64,000 nt of DNA from an uncultured Acidobacteriota bacterium (GTDB taxonomy: Bacteria > Acidobacteriota > Blastocatellia > Pyrinomonadales > Pyrinomonadaceae). The stretch spans positions 372,001 to 436,000 of the forward strand of contig CALMYB010000013.1 in the NCBI GenBank assembly GCA_937873515.1, given 5' to 3'. The translations under genes were made by a program, and so were the position numbers. The notes beneath the pieces are model-generated. The model had not been told where the DNA came from. It made no database searches and saw only the letters and a program-made list of their open reading frames with translations. Positions 54,289 to 64,000 of the stretch are shown piece by piece (the first letter of the stretch is position 1; each line of letters starts with the position of its first letter).

Positions 54289-54375
54289 GCGGACGTGGCG
54301 GAACTGGTAGACGCGCAGGTCTCAGAAGCCTGTTCTGGTTACAGAGTGGAAGTTCGATTCTTCTCGTCCGCACCA
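54289..54375 (+). tRNA. tRNA-Leu(CAG)
   Basis: 87 nt including CCA. Acceptor GCGGACG/CGTCCGC, discriminator A, CCA encoded. Anticodon stem CAGGT/GCCTG with loop CTCAGAA (anticodon CAG), long variable arm, T-arm with GTTCGATTC. Canonical class II leucine tRNA. Confidence 0.96.
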
Positions 54376-54501
54376 AATTTATTCGCCCCCTATTGCGGTG
54401 ATCTGAGGGTCATCGACAGTTTGCCCAAGACTCTTTCCCCATCATTCCACCTCAAGTAACTCGGCGAATGTCATGTTGGCTGTCGATCTCCGTCAACGTG
54501 T

Positions 54502-56121
54502 TTATTCCAAGGCCTCTTCCGGTAATTGTTTTTCGTGGATCTTGTATTCCTCGATATCGATCAGGGCCTGGTATTTTCTGATCAGTTCCTCGTCGAACTC
54601 GTGCAGCCTATTCATTTCATTCAGCTGTCTTCGCTGCCTATCGAGCATCTTCAAGTAAATGCCATAAAATCTATCTAACGAGTCATCCCGCACATCAGTT
54701 TCCCTGGTGCATTCTTGTATAAAGTAATTTAGATCAAGCTGCAGCCGACTGTAGAGATTTTCAATGTGCTTGTTCCCGGATCTTTCATCAGCGCACGTTT
54801 CATTCAGAAATTCCAGGGACGCGTGCGCTACCTTTTTCTGCATTATGACTTCCTGCGTTCGTTCCGGGATTGCTGCGTAGCGATCGTCCGGCTTGACCTT
54901 GCGGATCACCCACGGCAATGTCAGGCCCTGAAAGACCAGTGTTGCGAGAATGACAACGAAGGTGATGAACAAGATCAGTTCACGGTACGGAAACGGCTGA
55001 CCTTCATTGGTCATCAAGGGAATAGAGAGAGCCATCGCGAGCGAGATCACGCCACGCATCCCGGCCCAACCGGTGATGACCGGATTTCGCCAACCGGGGT
55101 GCGCTTCGGCAACCTGTATGAAGCGACTCATAAAGGTCGTGAAGACAGAACCACCCAATGTACAAGCAAGACGCGTAGCGATCAGCGCAAACGAAATGAG
55201 GATCGCGTACCATGCCGCCGTAAGAAGACTGATCTGACCGAGCCCGCGGATGATGGCAGGCAGCTGCAGCCCAATAAGCATGAAGACCAGACCATTTATG
55301 ACAAAGACCAAATGGTTCCAAACGTTAACTCCCTCGATTCGAGTCCGGTAATTCAGCATCTTGTCGCGACGGTTCGATAGAAGAAGCCCGCCGCTGACGA
55401 CCGCCAACACTCCGGAAAAGTGAAAGTGTTCGGCAAAGTAGTACATGAAGTAAGGCGCAATGAACGTCAGAACAACATCGATCCCGCTTGTGGTGGAGAG
55501 CCATCGGTGGACGGTATAGAAGACCAACGCGACCGAGAGGCCAATGAGCGCTCCCATCACGACGGCGAGCACAAAGCTGACTGCGGCTTCGCTGAAATAG
55601 AACTGTCCGGTGATGATCGCCGCCAATGCAAATCGAAAGATGATAAGCGACGAAGCATCGTTGAGCAGGCTTTCGCCCTCGGCGATACTGACGATCGCCT
55701 TCGGCACCTTAACGCGGCGCATTATGGTGGCTGCGGAAACGGCATCCGGCGGCGAGACGATCCCGCCCAGCAGGAATCCGAGAGCCAGTGAAAATCCGGG
55801 AATCAGCCAGCTCGAGAGGAAAGCGACGACCGTAGCATTGATGACAACTACGGGAAACGCGAAAGCCATGATGGCACGACGCCATTTCCAGAACTCTTTC
55901 CATGAAACCTGCCACGCCGCTTCGTAGAGAAGCGGAGGAAGCAGAATCAGGAATACTAGGTCAGGGTCGATGCTGATGTTGGAAAAGTCGCCCAGAAAAC
56001 TGATCGCTAACCCGCCAATTACCAGCACGATCGGATAGGCTATCTGCAGCTTGTCCGCAAGCATGACCAGACCGAGAATGATCAGGATCAGAATAACGTA
56101 CTCGATGAAAATGCTTTGCAT
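54502..56121 (-). CDS. CPA1-family Na+/H+ antiporter
   Basis: 539 residues: about 12 membrane helices then a ~130-residue cytoplasmic C-terminus rich in charged helices. Key motifs are GGIVSPPDAVSAATIMRRVK, AEGESLLNDASSLIIFRFAL (the ND ion-binding pair) and GWAGMRGVISLAMALSIPL. Exchanges cytoplasmic Na+ or K+ for H+, as in NhaP/YjcE relatives. ATG begins 20 bp after the AraC regulator stop, so it may share that transcript. Confidence 0.94.
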   Translation of the reverse strand: MQSIFIEYVILILIILGLVMLADKLQIAYPIVLVIGGLAISFLGDFSNISIDPDLVFLILLPPLLYEAAWQVSWKEFWKWRRAIMAFAFPVVVINATVVAFLSSWLIPGFSLALGFLLGGIVSPPDAVSAATIMRRVKVPKAIVSIAEGESLLNDASSLIIFRFALAAIITGQFYFSEAAVSFVLAVVMGALIGLSVALVFYTVHRWLSTTSGIDVVLTFIAPYFMYYFAEHFHFSGVLAVVSGGLLLSNRRDKMLNYRTRIEGVNVWNHLVFVINGLVFMLIGLQLPAIIRGLGQISLLTAAWYAILISFALIATRLACTLGGSVFTTFMSRFIQVAEAHPGWRNPVITGWAGMRGVISLAMALSIPLMTNEGQPFPYRELILFITFVVILATLVFQGLTLPWVIRKVKPDDRYAAIPERTQEVIMQKKVAHASLEFLNETCADERSGNKHIENLYSRLQLDLNYFIQECTRETDVRDDSLDRFYGIYLKMLDRQRRQLNEMNRLHEFDEELIRKYQALIDIEEYKIHEKQLPEEALE

Positions 56122-56141
56122 TTATTGTTCCAGTCAGGACT

Positions 56142-57104
56142 TCATCTGACGGCTGCAAGATTTCCGAAGTGGTTGGTACCGATTTGTCGGAACGTACGAC
56201 CAACATTCATCGAACAGGATTCGGTTTTATGTAAGTGTCGAAATTCCCGCGGCGTAATTCGTATATTTTTCTTGAAAGTCGCAGTCAGATGGCTGTGGCT
56301 CGAAAATCCGGTTTCGAGGGCGATGTCGGTGATGTGTTTTTTGGTGTTTGCCAACAGCCACCGAGCCTTTCGCAAGCGTTGTTCGATGATGTATTGAGCC
56401 GGAGTTTTGCCGAAGGAATTGCCGAAAACTCGGAGTAGATTGTGTTGTGTTACATCGGCGATATCGGCTAGGTTTTCGAGCGTGATCTTTTCCGCCAAAT
56501 TATCGTGGATAAATTCCTGCAACCGCGAAAACTTCTGCGGCGTGAATTTTGTTTTCGTGCCGTGCGCCGCAAATTCGCGGGCGTTGTAGTTGCCGAACAG
56601 ATACAAACAAACGGCTTGGCTGAGATTTTCGCCGAGCAGTTGTGAAATGTCGTCGCTCTTGGCGGTCAGCGAAACGAGTTCTTTGATGTTTTGATACAGA
56701 AAATTATCGTAATGACCGATGTGCGGCAGGAGTTTGTAATTGCTCGTTTTTTCGCCCAAAAGATCTTCCAGATAATTCACATCGAAATAAAATTCGGCGT
56801 AGCTGACGGCCCCGCCTTGCGTGTACGTGAGGTATTCGGAGTCGGCGGGAATCAGCCAGAATTCGCCGTCCGTCGGCGGATTTAGTTTTGACGTACGGCG
56901 GTTTATTTCGGTTTCAATCGTGTCAATTGTGCCGCCCAAATGCACAATCAAAGCGTGTCGGCCTTCGTGAATTTTCCAAACCGTCGGTTTTTCGATGTTC
57001 TCAAACGCCACCGTTAGCTCGATGCCTTTCCAAGTTTTCGTCAGCGGCGTTTCTCCGCCAAATTGCGGAGAATTTGAAAGTTCGTCGGAGATTTTGAAAG
57101 CCAT
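56142..57104 (-). CDS. AraC family transcriptional regulator
   Basis: 320 residues. N-terminal AraC-type cupin/ligand part (HEGRHALIVHLGGTIDTIET, GEFWLIPADSEYLTYTQGG). The C-terminal double HTH, residues ~205-300: LENLADIADVTQHNLLRVFG, KTPAQYIIEQRLRKARWLLA, ITDIALETGFSSHSHLTATF, PREFRHLHK. Divergent from the frameshifted SnoaL-like gene and the SDR, 110 bp apart, so it probably controls the redox genes at 57.2-64 kb and its own unit. Effector unknown. Confidence 0.94.
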   Translation of the reverse strand: MAFKISDELSNSPQFGGETPLTKTWKGIELTVAFENIEKPTVWKIHEGRHALIVHLGGTIDTIETEINRRTSKLNPPTDGEFWLIPADSEYLTYTQGGAVSYAEFYFDVNYLEDLLGEKTSNYKLLPHIGHYDNFLYQNIKELVSLTAKSDDISQLLGENLSQAVCLYLFGNYNAREFAAHGTKTKFTPQKFSRLQEFIHDNLAEKITLENLADIADVTQHNLLRVFGNSFGKTPAQYIIEQRLRKARWLLANTKKHITDIALETGFSSHSHLTATFKKNIRITPREFRHLHKTESCSMNVGRTFRQIGTNHFGNLAAVR

Positions 57105-57214
57105 GTCTGCATTCTATCCGCTAGAATTGAGGCGAACAAGCAGTTATTAAGTTCTTTCGTTAATTCTGGCGCTCGTTGCGATTCTGCAAGCTGCGACCTG
57201 CGAGACAGTACAAT

Positions 57215-57560
57215 ATGAGCAATTCGAATCCAATAAACCTGCCGAAGGCTTTGGAAGACTTTGTCAACGCGGTTAACGATGGTGATGACAAAAGATTTCT
57301 CTCTTTTTTCGACAAAGAAGAAGGTGTTATCAACGATTGGGGACGAAAGTTTGTCGGACACGAATCGATCCAAACCTGGAGCGATAAAGAATTTATCGGA
57401 GCGAAAGGCAAAATGACTCCGACCAGAGTTGAAAAGAACGGCGACGAGTATCGAGTCTTTGCCGACTGGAAAAGTAACTTTTACAGCGGTGCGAGCTTTG
57501 TTTATTTTCACGATCGATGGCGGCACAATTAAGGAAATGCGGATTGAAAGCGCGAAATAG
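57215..57560 (+). pseudogene. SnoaL/NTF2-like gene with a one-base frameshift near its 3' end
   Basis: From ATG 57215 the frame reads a SnoaL-like protein (ALEDFVNAVNDGDDKRFLSF, GHESIQTWSDKEFIGAKGKM, YRVFADWKSNFYSGASFVYF) to a stop at 57532 after HDRWRHN. In the next frame, from about 57500, the sequence continues as FTIDGGTIKEMRIESAK to a TAG at 57558-57560, the expected C-terminus of this family. One extra T in TTTATTTT would explain this. It may be a true frameshift mutation, a programmed shift or an assembly error. Immediately upstream of the SDR. Confidence 0.8.
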
Positions 57561-57578
57561 AATTGGAGAAATAATTTT

Positions 57579-58352
57579 ATGTCAATACACAATTTAAAAG
57601 ACAAAGTAGTTTTGATCGGCGGCGGTGCAAAAAACCTGGGCGGATTGCTTGCCCGCGATTTTGCGGAGAACGGTGCGAAGGCGATCGCGATCCATTACCA
57701 CAGCGATTTGGCCAAGGCTGAAGCGGACGAAACGATTGCCGCAGTCAAACAACTCGGTGCGGAAGCGATTGCCGTGCAAGGCGATTTGACCAAGCCCAAG
57801 AATGTCACGAAATTGTTCGACGAAGCGATTGCGGCATTCGGCGGAGTTGACGTTGCCGTCAACACGACGGGAATGGTTTTGAAAAAACCGTTTGCCGAAA
57901 TCACCGAAGCCGAATACGACGCGATGTTCGGCATCAATTCAAAAGCCGCCTTCTTCTTCATGCAGGAAGCCGGAAACAAATTGAACGACAACGGCAAACT
58001 GTGCACGATCGTAACTTCGCTTCTTGCCGCGTTTACGGGTTTTTATTCGGTCTATGCGGGAGCCAAAGCTCCGGTCGAACATTTCACCCGTGCCGCTTCA
58101 AAAGAGTTCGGAGCGAGAGGAATTTCCGTGACGGCAGTCGCTCCGGGTCCGATGGACACGCCGTTTTTCTACGGTCAGGAGTCAAAAGATGCGGTCGCCT
58201 ATCATTCCGGGGCGGCTGATCTGAGCAAATATTCAAAAACCGGCTTGACCGACATCGAGGACATTGTGCCGCTCGTCAGATTTTTGGTAAGCGAAGGTTG
58301 GTGGATCACCGGACAAACCATCTTCGCCAACGGCGGCTACACGACACGCTAA
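57579..58352 (+). CDS. SDR family oxidoreductase
   Basis: 257 residues; GGAG 11 nt before the ATG. Rossmann start KDKVVLIGGGAKNLGGLLAR is a variant TGxxxGxG (GGGAKNLG). NTTGMVLKKPF (NNAG variant), catalytic S (IVTSLLAAFTGFY) and YSVYAGAKAPVEHF give Y-x3-K. End GWWITGQTIFANGGYTTR is usual. Reduces or oxidises a small carbonyl/hydroxyl compound with NAD(P). Same strand as the SnoaL-like gene, both likely under the AraC regulator. Confidence 0.93.
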   Translation: MSIHNLKDKVVLIGGGAKNLGGLLARDFAENGAKAIAIHYHSDLAKAEADETIAAVKQLGAEAIAVQGDLTKPKNVTKLFDEAIAAFGGVDVAVNTTGMVLKKPFAEITEAEYDAMFGINSKAAFFFMQEAGNKLNDNGKLCTIVTSLLAAFTGFYSVYAGAKAPVEHFTRAASKEFGARGISVTAVAPGPMDTPFFYGQESKDAVAYHSGAADLSKYSKTGLTDIEDIVPLVRFLVSEGWWITGQTIFANGGYTTR

Positions 58353-58486
58353 GATTTCCTTGTCGGATTTTCGAGAAGAACAGGACGCAAACCATTCGAG
58401 TTCGCGTCCTGATTGTATTTTCCGAAGCGGACAGGTTTCTCGCATCAATTAAACCGTTAAGCGCCGAAGAATCGATGTGAATTATT

Positions 58487-60688
<2,202 letters not shown>

Positions 60689-60692
<4 letters not shown>

Positions 60693-61315
60693 TTACCCTG
60701 CTTCAGTAACCCGATCTTTTGCAGCCACTCTTTAGCTTTAGTTCGTGCTTCACGCGCCTTTTCGCCTTCCATCACGAACAAAACGCCGTCTCGTTCGATC
60801 CCGCCTTTAATTTCAAAGCCTTCCAAAACCGTCGAATTCGGACAAAGTTCTTTTACTGTTTGAAGGCTGCTGCCCACTCCATAACCGGCATTGGTATTGA
60901 AAGGGATTATCGTTTTTCCGCTCAGATCATACTGACGCAAAAAACTTTTCATCGGCGGCGGAAGCTGCATTCCCCAAGTCGGAAAACCGAGAAAGATCGT
61001 GTCGTATTTCCCGATATTCTCGATCTTCGTTTTCAGTGGCGGCAAGTAACCTGATTCGTTTTCCTTTGCTACTTGCTCAACGATCGCTCTGTACTCTTTG
61101 GGATAGGGCCTTTCCAACTCCAACGCCACCAGATCGCCGCCGACCTCTTTCTGGATCATGTTGGCAACCGCTTCGGTATTGCGTGTGCGGGAAAGATAAA
61201 CGATCAGAACCTTATCTTTGTCGGGCGGTTTAGCGGCTTCGTTTTGCCTGATCGTTTGTGCGTAACAAGCGGCGAAACCGAGCAGTAAAATCATTGACAA
61301 TAATCTGATCTTCAT
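60689..61315 (-). CDS. Exported flavodoxin
   Basis: 208 residues. MKIRLLSMILLLGFAACYAQ is a signal peptide (possibly a lipoprotein, though the -3 Phe is unusual). FMN phosphate loop LIVYLSRTRNTEAVANMIQK, a variant of SxTGNT; FLGFPTWGMQLPPPMKSFLR is the ribityl/isoalloxazine loop, and PFNTNAGYGVGSSL follows. An exported flavodoxin is unusual; it may feed electrons to the Tat-exported AKR gene product whose start it overlaps (ATGA). First gene of the minus-strand run 58487-61315. Confidence 0.92.
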
Positions 61316-61611
61316 AAATTTTCCCGTAGCTGTTCCGACACCATCTAGCCCGATCGTCCCGGTAAGAAGGCCTGTACCGATCCCGGCTTGGTCTCTCTAT
61401 GATCTTGATTCTAGAGGCGGACGTATTTTGAGCGGTATGACAATGCTCGCGGATCATTGAACTATTCTGCAAATTGCGTGAATGCAAGGCGCGGCAATCC
61501 GCGCGTCGAGCTATTGCCGTTCACGGCAAACTTATCAATGCCTGGCGCCATTGACCCTATATCTTCGTTAGGCGCTCGCGAGCTCTAGTTGTACCCACCT
61601 CGGCTGATGAA
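61316..61611. other. Intergenic region upstream of the flavodoxin gene
   Basis: About 296 bp between the CMD-cupin stop side and the flavodoxin start. Contains GCGCGG-CAAT-CCGCGC (61489-61504), a hairpin of 6 bp. No gene is supported. It should hold the promoter of the flavodoxin-AKR run. Confidence 0.5.
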
Positions 61612-62781
61612 CTATTTCACTTCGGCTTTGTATTCTTCATCTGTGACGGGCCCAAGCCAGACAACATTTTGTCCGTCTTTGAAATTTGCGATCGAAATGT
61701 GCGTCATTTGGCTTTGCGGTGAGGCACCGTGCCAATGTTCGATGTCTTTGTCGCAAACAACGATGTCACCTCTGACGAGCTTTCTGATCGGTTTGCCTTT
61801 TTCCTGATAAAGCCCGATTCCGTCCACAACGAGCAGAGTCTGTCCCGCCGGATGCGTATGCCAATTCGATCTTGCTCCCGGCTCGAAAGTTACGTTGCCG
61901 ATTGAAAAATTATTGTTCGCGTCTCTCGCCGTCATCGGCTGGACATAAACCGTTCCCGTGAAATTTTGCTGCGGTGCTTTTTCGCCTCGACCGAAGATCG
62001 TGTTGTCTGTTTTATCGCCCGTGTCCTTCATGACCGTTGATCCTTTCAGAATATTGTTCAATACGCCGCGGCCAATGTCCGCAGCACTTTTACCGACCGA
62101 GTTTTCAATTACGATGAACAGATCGTTCAACTGCGATTCGGTCAAACCGGTATTCATTCCGATCGAGATATGAGAACCGAGTTGCGGTGCCACGCCATCC
62201 ATCGCCGCCAGAGCCGAGATCGTGGCGATTTCGCGTTGGCGGTGATTCAAAACCTCGCTGTCGAAAATGTCCGCGAATAAATGCTCCTTCAAAAAACTAT
62301 CAATTCTCGGCGCAAATTCGCCGAAACCCGGGGCGGGTTTTACTTGCGGCTGTCCGGTCAATTTTTCCAGGGTCTTTCGACCGCGTTCATACTTGTCGCC
62401 GCCTCTGACCGGTGTAGCAGCTTTTCCTTCTTTGTCTTTTATTCCTTTGGCCTTTCTCTCGTCCAAGACGGTGCGAAAAGTATTGATTCCGTTCAAACTT
62501 CGCGGAAAACCGGCGTAGGCATACATCTGCACAAGAATTTCCTTGATCTCATTGACGGTCAATCCCGCTTCCAAGCCAACGCTCAACGCGGTCTTTAGCT
62601 TCTCCAGATCGCCTTTCGCCGTCAAAGCGGAGATCTCGACGATGCTTCTTTCGGCCGCGGTCAAATTTTTAGATTCGGTCGTATTCGTTTTCATATCGTT
62701 CGTTTCGGCGTATAACGCGCCCGCAAAGCCCAATAGCAGAGCTGCGATCGCTAACTTTAATGTATATTTCATAAGCTTCAA
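61612..62781 (-). CDS. Exported carboxymuconolactone decarboxylase-like protein fused to a cupin
   Basis: 389 residues. Signal peptide TLKLAIAALLLGFAGALYAE. Two CMD/AhpD-like helical repeats: IVEISALTAKGDLEKLKTAL (~45-125) and IATISALAAMDGVAPQLGSH (~185-265), neither with the AhpD CxxC. C-terminal cupin_2 with NVTFEPGARSNWHTHPAGQT and CDKDIEHWHGASP, the His metal ligands present. Same strand as the zinc ADH downstream-adjacent (7 bp). Fusions of this sort accompany AKR/flavodoxin genes elsewhere; substrate not known. Confidence 0.93.
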   Translation of the reverse strand: MKLMKYTLKLAIAALLLGFAGALYAETNDMKTNTTESKNLTAAERSIVEISALTAKGDLEKLKTALSVGLEAGLTVNEIKEILVQMYAYAGFPRSLNGINTFRTVLDERKAKGIKDKEGKAATPVRGGDKYERGRKTLEKLTGQPQVKPAPGFGEFAPRIDSFLKEHLFADIFDSEVLNHRQREIATISALAAMDGVAPQLGSHISIGMNTGLTESQLNDLFIVIENSVGKSAADIGRGVLNNILKGSTVMKDTGDKTDNTIFGRGEKAPQQNFTGTVYVQPMTARDANNNFSIGNVTFEPGARSNWHTHPAGQTLLVVDGIGLYQEKGKPIRKLVRGDIVVCDKDIEHWHGASPQSQMTHISIANFKDGQNVVWLGPVTDEEYKAEVK

Positions 62782-62788
62782 ACCTGTT

Positions 62789-63820
62789 CTACGGAGTTAC
62801 CATCACCTTCAGCGATTCCCGGTTATTCATTGCCTTATATCCGTCAGGTACGCCATCGAGATCAACGACGCGGTCGAAAACGCGGCCAGGTTCGATGGTG
62901 CCTTCCAGCACATCGGGCAAGAGCTCTTCGATGTATGCCCGAACAGGTGCGGGGCCTCCGGCGACTGTGACATTACTGTAGAAAGATCGCCCAGCGGGAA
63001 CGGCATCATAGTGCGGTACTCCGACACGCCCGATCGCTCCTCCCGGACGCACGATATCCATTGATGTAGCTAGTGACTGCTCGCTTCCGACACATTCAAG
63101 CACCGAATGAACACCGAATCCCTTGGTAAGCTCGCGTACTTGTTCGACAGCTTCTTCACCGCGGGAACTTACCACATCCGTCGCACCAAATTCTTTCGCA
63201 AGTTCAGTACGGTCAGCGTGTCGTCCCATGATGATGATCCGCTCGGCACCGAGCCGCTTTGCAGCTAACACGCCGCAAAGCCCAACCGCACCGTCTCCTA
63301 CAACCGCGACCGACTTTCCGGTTGCGACCCTCGCGGCTCTGGCGGCATGATGTCCCGTGCCCATTACATCCGAAAACGTCAGAAGGGATCCAAGAAGAGA
63401 TGCATCATCCGTGGCCGATACTTTGTAGAGTGTGCCGTCAGCTTGCGGAACACGAACGGCCTCAGCCTGCGCTCCTGCGATAACCGGATTCCCGAAAAAT
63501 CCGCCGTTTACACATGACGTGTTCACAGCCTCCCGGCAGAGCTCGCAGGTGCCGTCCGAAAAAGCGAACGGCATTATCACGAAATCACCTCGTCTAAGGT
63601 TTTCGACAGCGGAACCGACGTCATCAACAACCCCGATCGCCTCGTGTCCCATCACGCGCGGCGGCTCAGACGCATCCAGATCTTTATACGGCCAAAGATC
63701 ACTCCCGCAGATGCACGCCCGCGCAACGCGGACGACGGCATCCGTCGGCTCGACTATCGTAGCGTCCGGCACGTTCTCGATCCGGACATCTCCCGCCTTG
63801 TACATAACTGTTGCACGCAT
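62789..63820 (-). CDS. Zinc-dependent alcohol dehydrogenase
   Basis: 343 residues, MDR superfamily. Catalytic Zn site: CICGSDLWPYKDL (Cys) and MGHEAIGVVDDVG (His-Glu). Structural Zn lobe is reduced: CELCREAVNTSC has three Cys. NAD(P) fold: VAVVGDGAVGLCGVLAAKRL. Similar to the family that includes putative glutathione-independent formaldehyde/threonine dehydrogenases. Precedes the CMD-cupin gene on the same strand (7 bp). Confidence 0.94.
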   Translation of the reverse strand: MRATVMYKAGDVRIENVPDATIVEPTDAVVRVARACICGSDLWPYKDLDASEPPRVMGHEAIGVVDDVGSAVENLRRGDFVIMPFAFSDGTCELCREAVNTSCVNGGFFGNPVIAGAQAEAVRVPQADGTLYKVSATDDASLLGSLLTFSDVMGTGHHAARAARVATGKSVAVVGDGAVGLCGVLAAKRLGAERIIIMGRHADRTELAKEFGATDVVSSRGEEAVEQVRELTKGFGVHSVLECVGSEQSLATSMDIVRPGGAIGRVGVPHYDAVPAGRSFYSNVTVAGGPAPVRAYIEELLPDVLEGTIEPGRVFDRVVDLDGVPDGYKAMNNRESLKVMVTP

Positions 63821-63969
63821 AGTTTATTCTAGACCTCCCTAGGTTCGCTAAGGTTTTCAGCCCGATCCGAAGTACTTACAACCAAGATCGTCCGACGATG
63901 AGTCTTTTTCCAGATCCGACCGTGTTGAATTCGTAACCGATCACATAAGTATGTCGCGGCTAAACAAGT

Positions 63970-64000
63970 CTATTGGACCGTTATCCCTCCATCTACGACC
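63970..64000 (-). CDS. C-terminal end of an SDR family oxidoreductase (partial)
   Basis: The last nine codons before a TAG at 63970-63972 (minus strand) read VVDGGITVQ, the standard C-terminus of classical SDRs; the rest lies beyond the window. Only the ending is seen, so the call rests on that motif and on the redox-gene context. Confidence 0.5.
   Translation of the reverse strand, partial: VVDGGITVQ

Overview
The window is 64 kb of a bacterial chromosome of moderately high GC with a Gram-negative style envelope: a Wza-type export protein, an O-antigen ligase, Tat and Sec signals, and outer-surface polysaccharide genes. There is no rRNA gene to fix the taxonomy. Gene content, codon style and several families of short composite palindromes in and between genes make me favour an Acidobacteriota bacterium of the Blastocatellia/Pyrinomonadaceae kind. 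That placement is inference only.

Layout. 1-5.5 kb: the start of a large exported protein of unknown role, a PLP aminotransferase, then a Sec-exported protein with a cysteine- and aromatic-rich tail followed by a two-gene ABC transporter. 5.5-9.8 kb: envelope sugar genes (galE, a FlaA1/CapD-type dehydratase, a Wza-type export protein). 9.8-12.4 kb: acyl-CoA synthetase with its TetR regulator and a FadR-like operator. 12.4-15.1 kb: an AT-rich accessory patch with a putative nuclease carrying an EVE/PUA-like front end and an unknown partner, an Arr-type ADP-ribosyltransferase with a helical N-terminal half, and tRNA-Ser. 15.2-33.4 kb: mostly housekeeping (thioredoxin-like protein, recF, gyrB, aat, MATE pump, mnmA, 5-FTHF cyclo-ligase, mscL, bactofilin, ttcA, serine hydrolase, methyltransferase, O-antigen ligase with an inserted PDZ-like domain, cdaR-like ybbR, cdaA). 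33.4-34.5 kb: about 1 kb of non-coding composite palindromic repeats. 34.5-39.8 kb: exported unknowns, a YdeI/DUF1905-like protein, galU, an enlarged gltX.

39.7-47.2 kb is a phenylalanine/tyrosine degradation locus: a divergent Lrp/AsnC regulator, phhA, hppD and hmgA take Phe to Tyr, then to homogentisate and maleylacetoacetate. It is interrupted by a higBA-like and a parDE toxin-antitoxin pair. hppD and hmgA both contain the same 55-bp double-hairpin element inserted in frame, and the hairpin stem differs between the copies by compensatory changes. A 44-bp remnant of the hppD 5' end, with a stop codon, lies just in front of hppD. A copy of the dispersed GCTCCGnAGGAGC repeat forms the end of parE.

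47.3-54.4 kb: OsmC protein, NucS-like nuclease, alpha/beta hydrolase, small exported proteins, a second palindrome cluster (51.6-52.1 kb), yebC, DUF167 and yggT genes, and tRNA-Leu. 54.5-64 kb: a CPA1 antiporter and AraC regulator, then a redox cluster (frameshifted SnoaL-like gene, SDR, two aldo/keto reductases, flavodoxin, carboxymuconolactone decarboxylase-cupin fusion, zinc alcohol dehydrogenase, and the last codons of another SDR).

No CRISPR array, insertion sequence or prophage was found. The strongest candidates for something undescribed are the in-frame double-hairpin element, the Cys-rich exported peptide with its ABC transporter, the EVE-like/PD-(D/E)XK two-gene patch, and the PDZ-in-ligase architecture.
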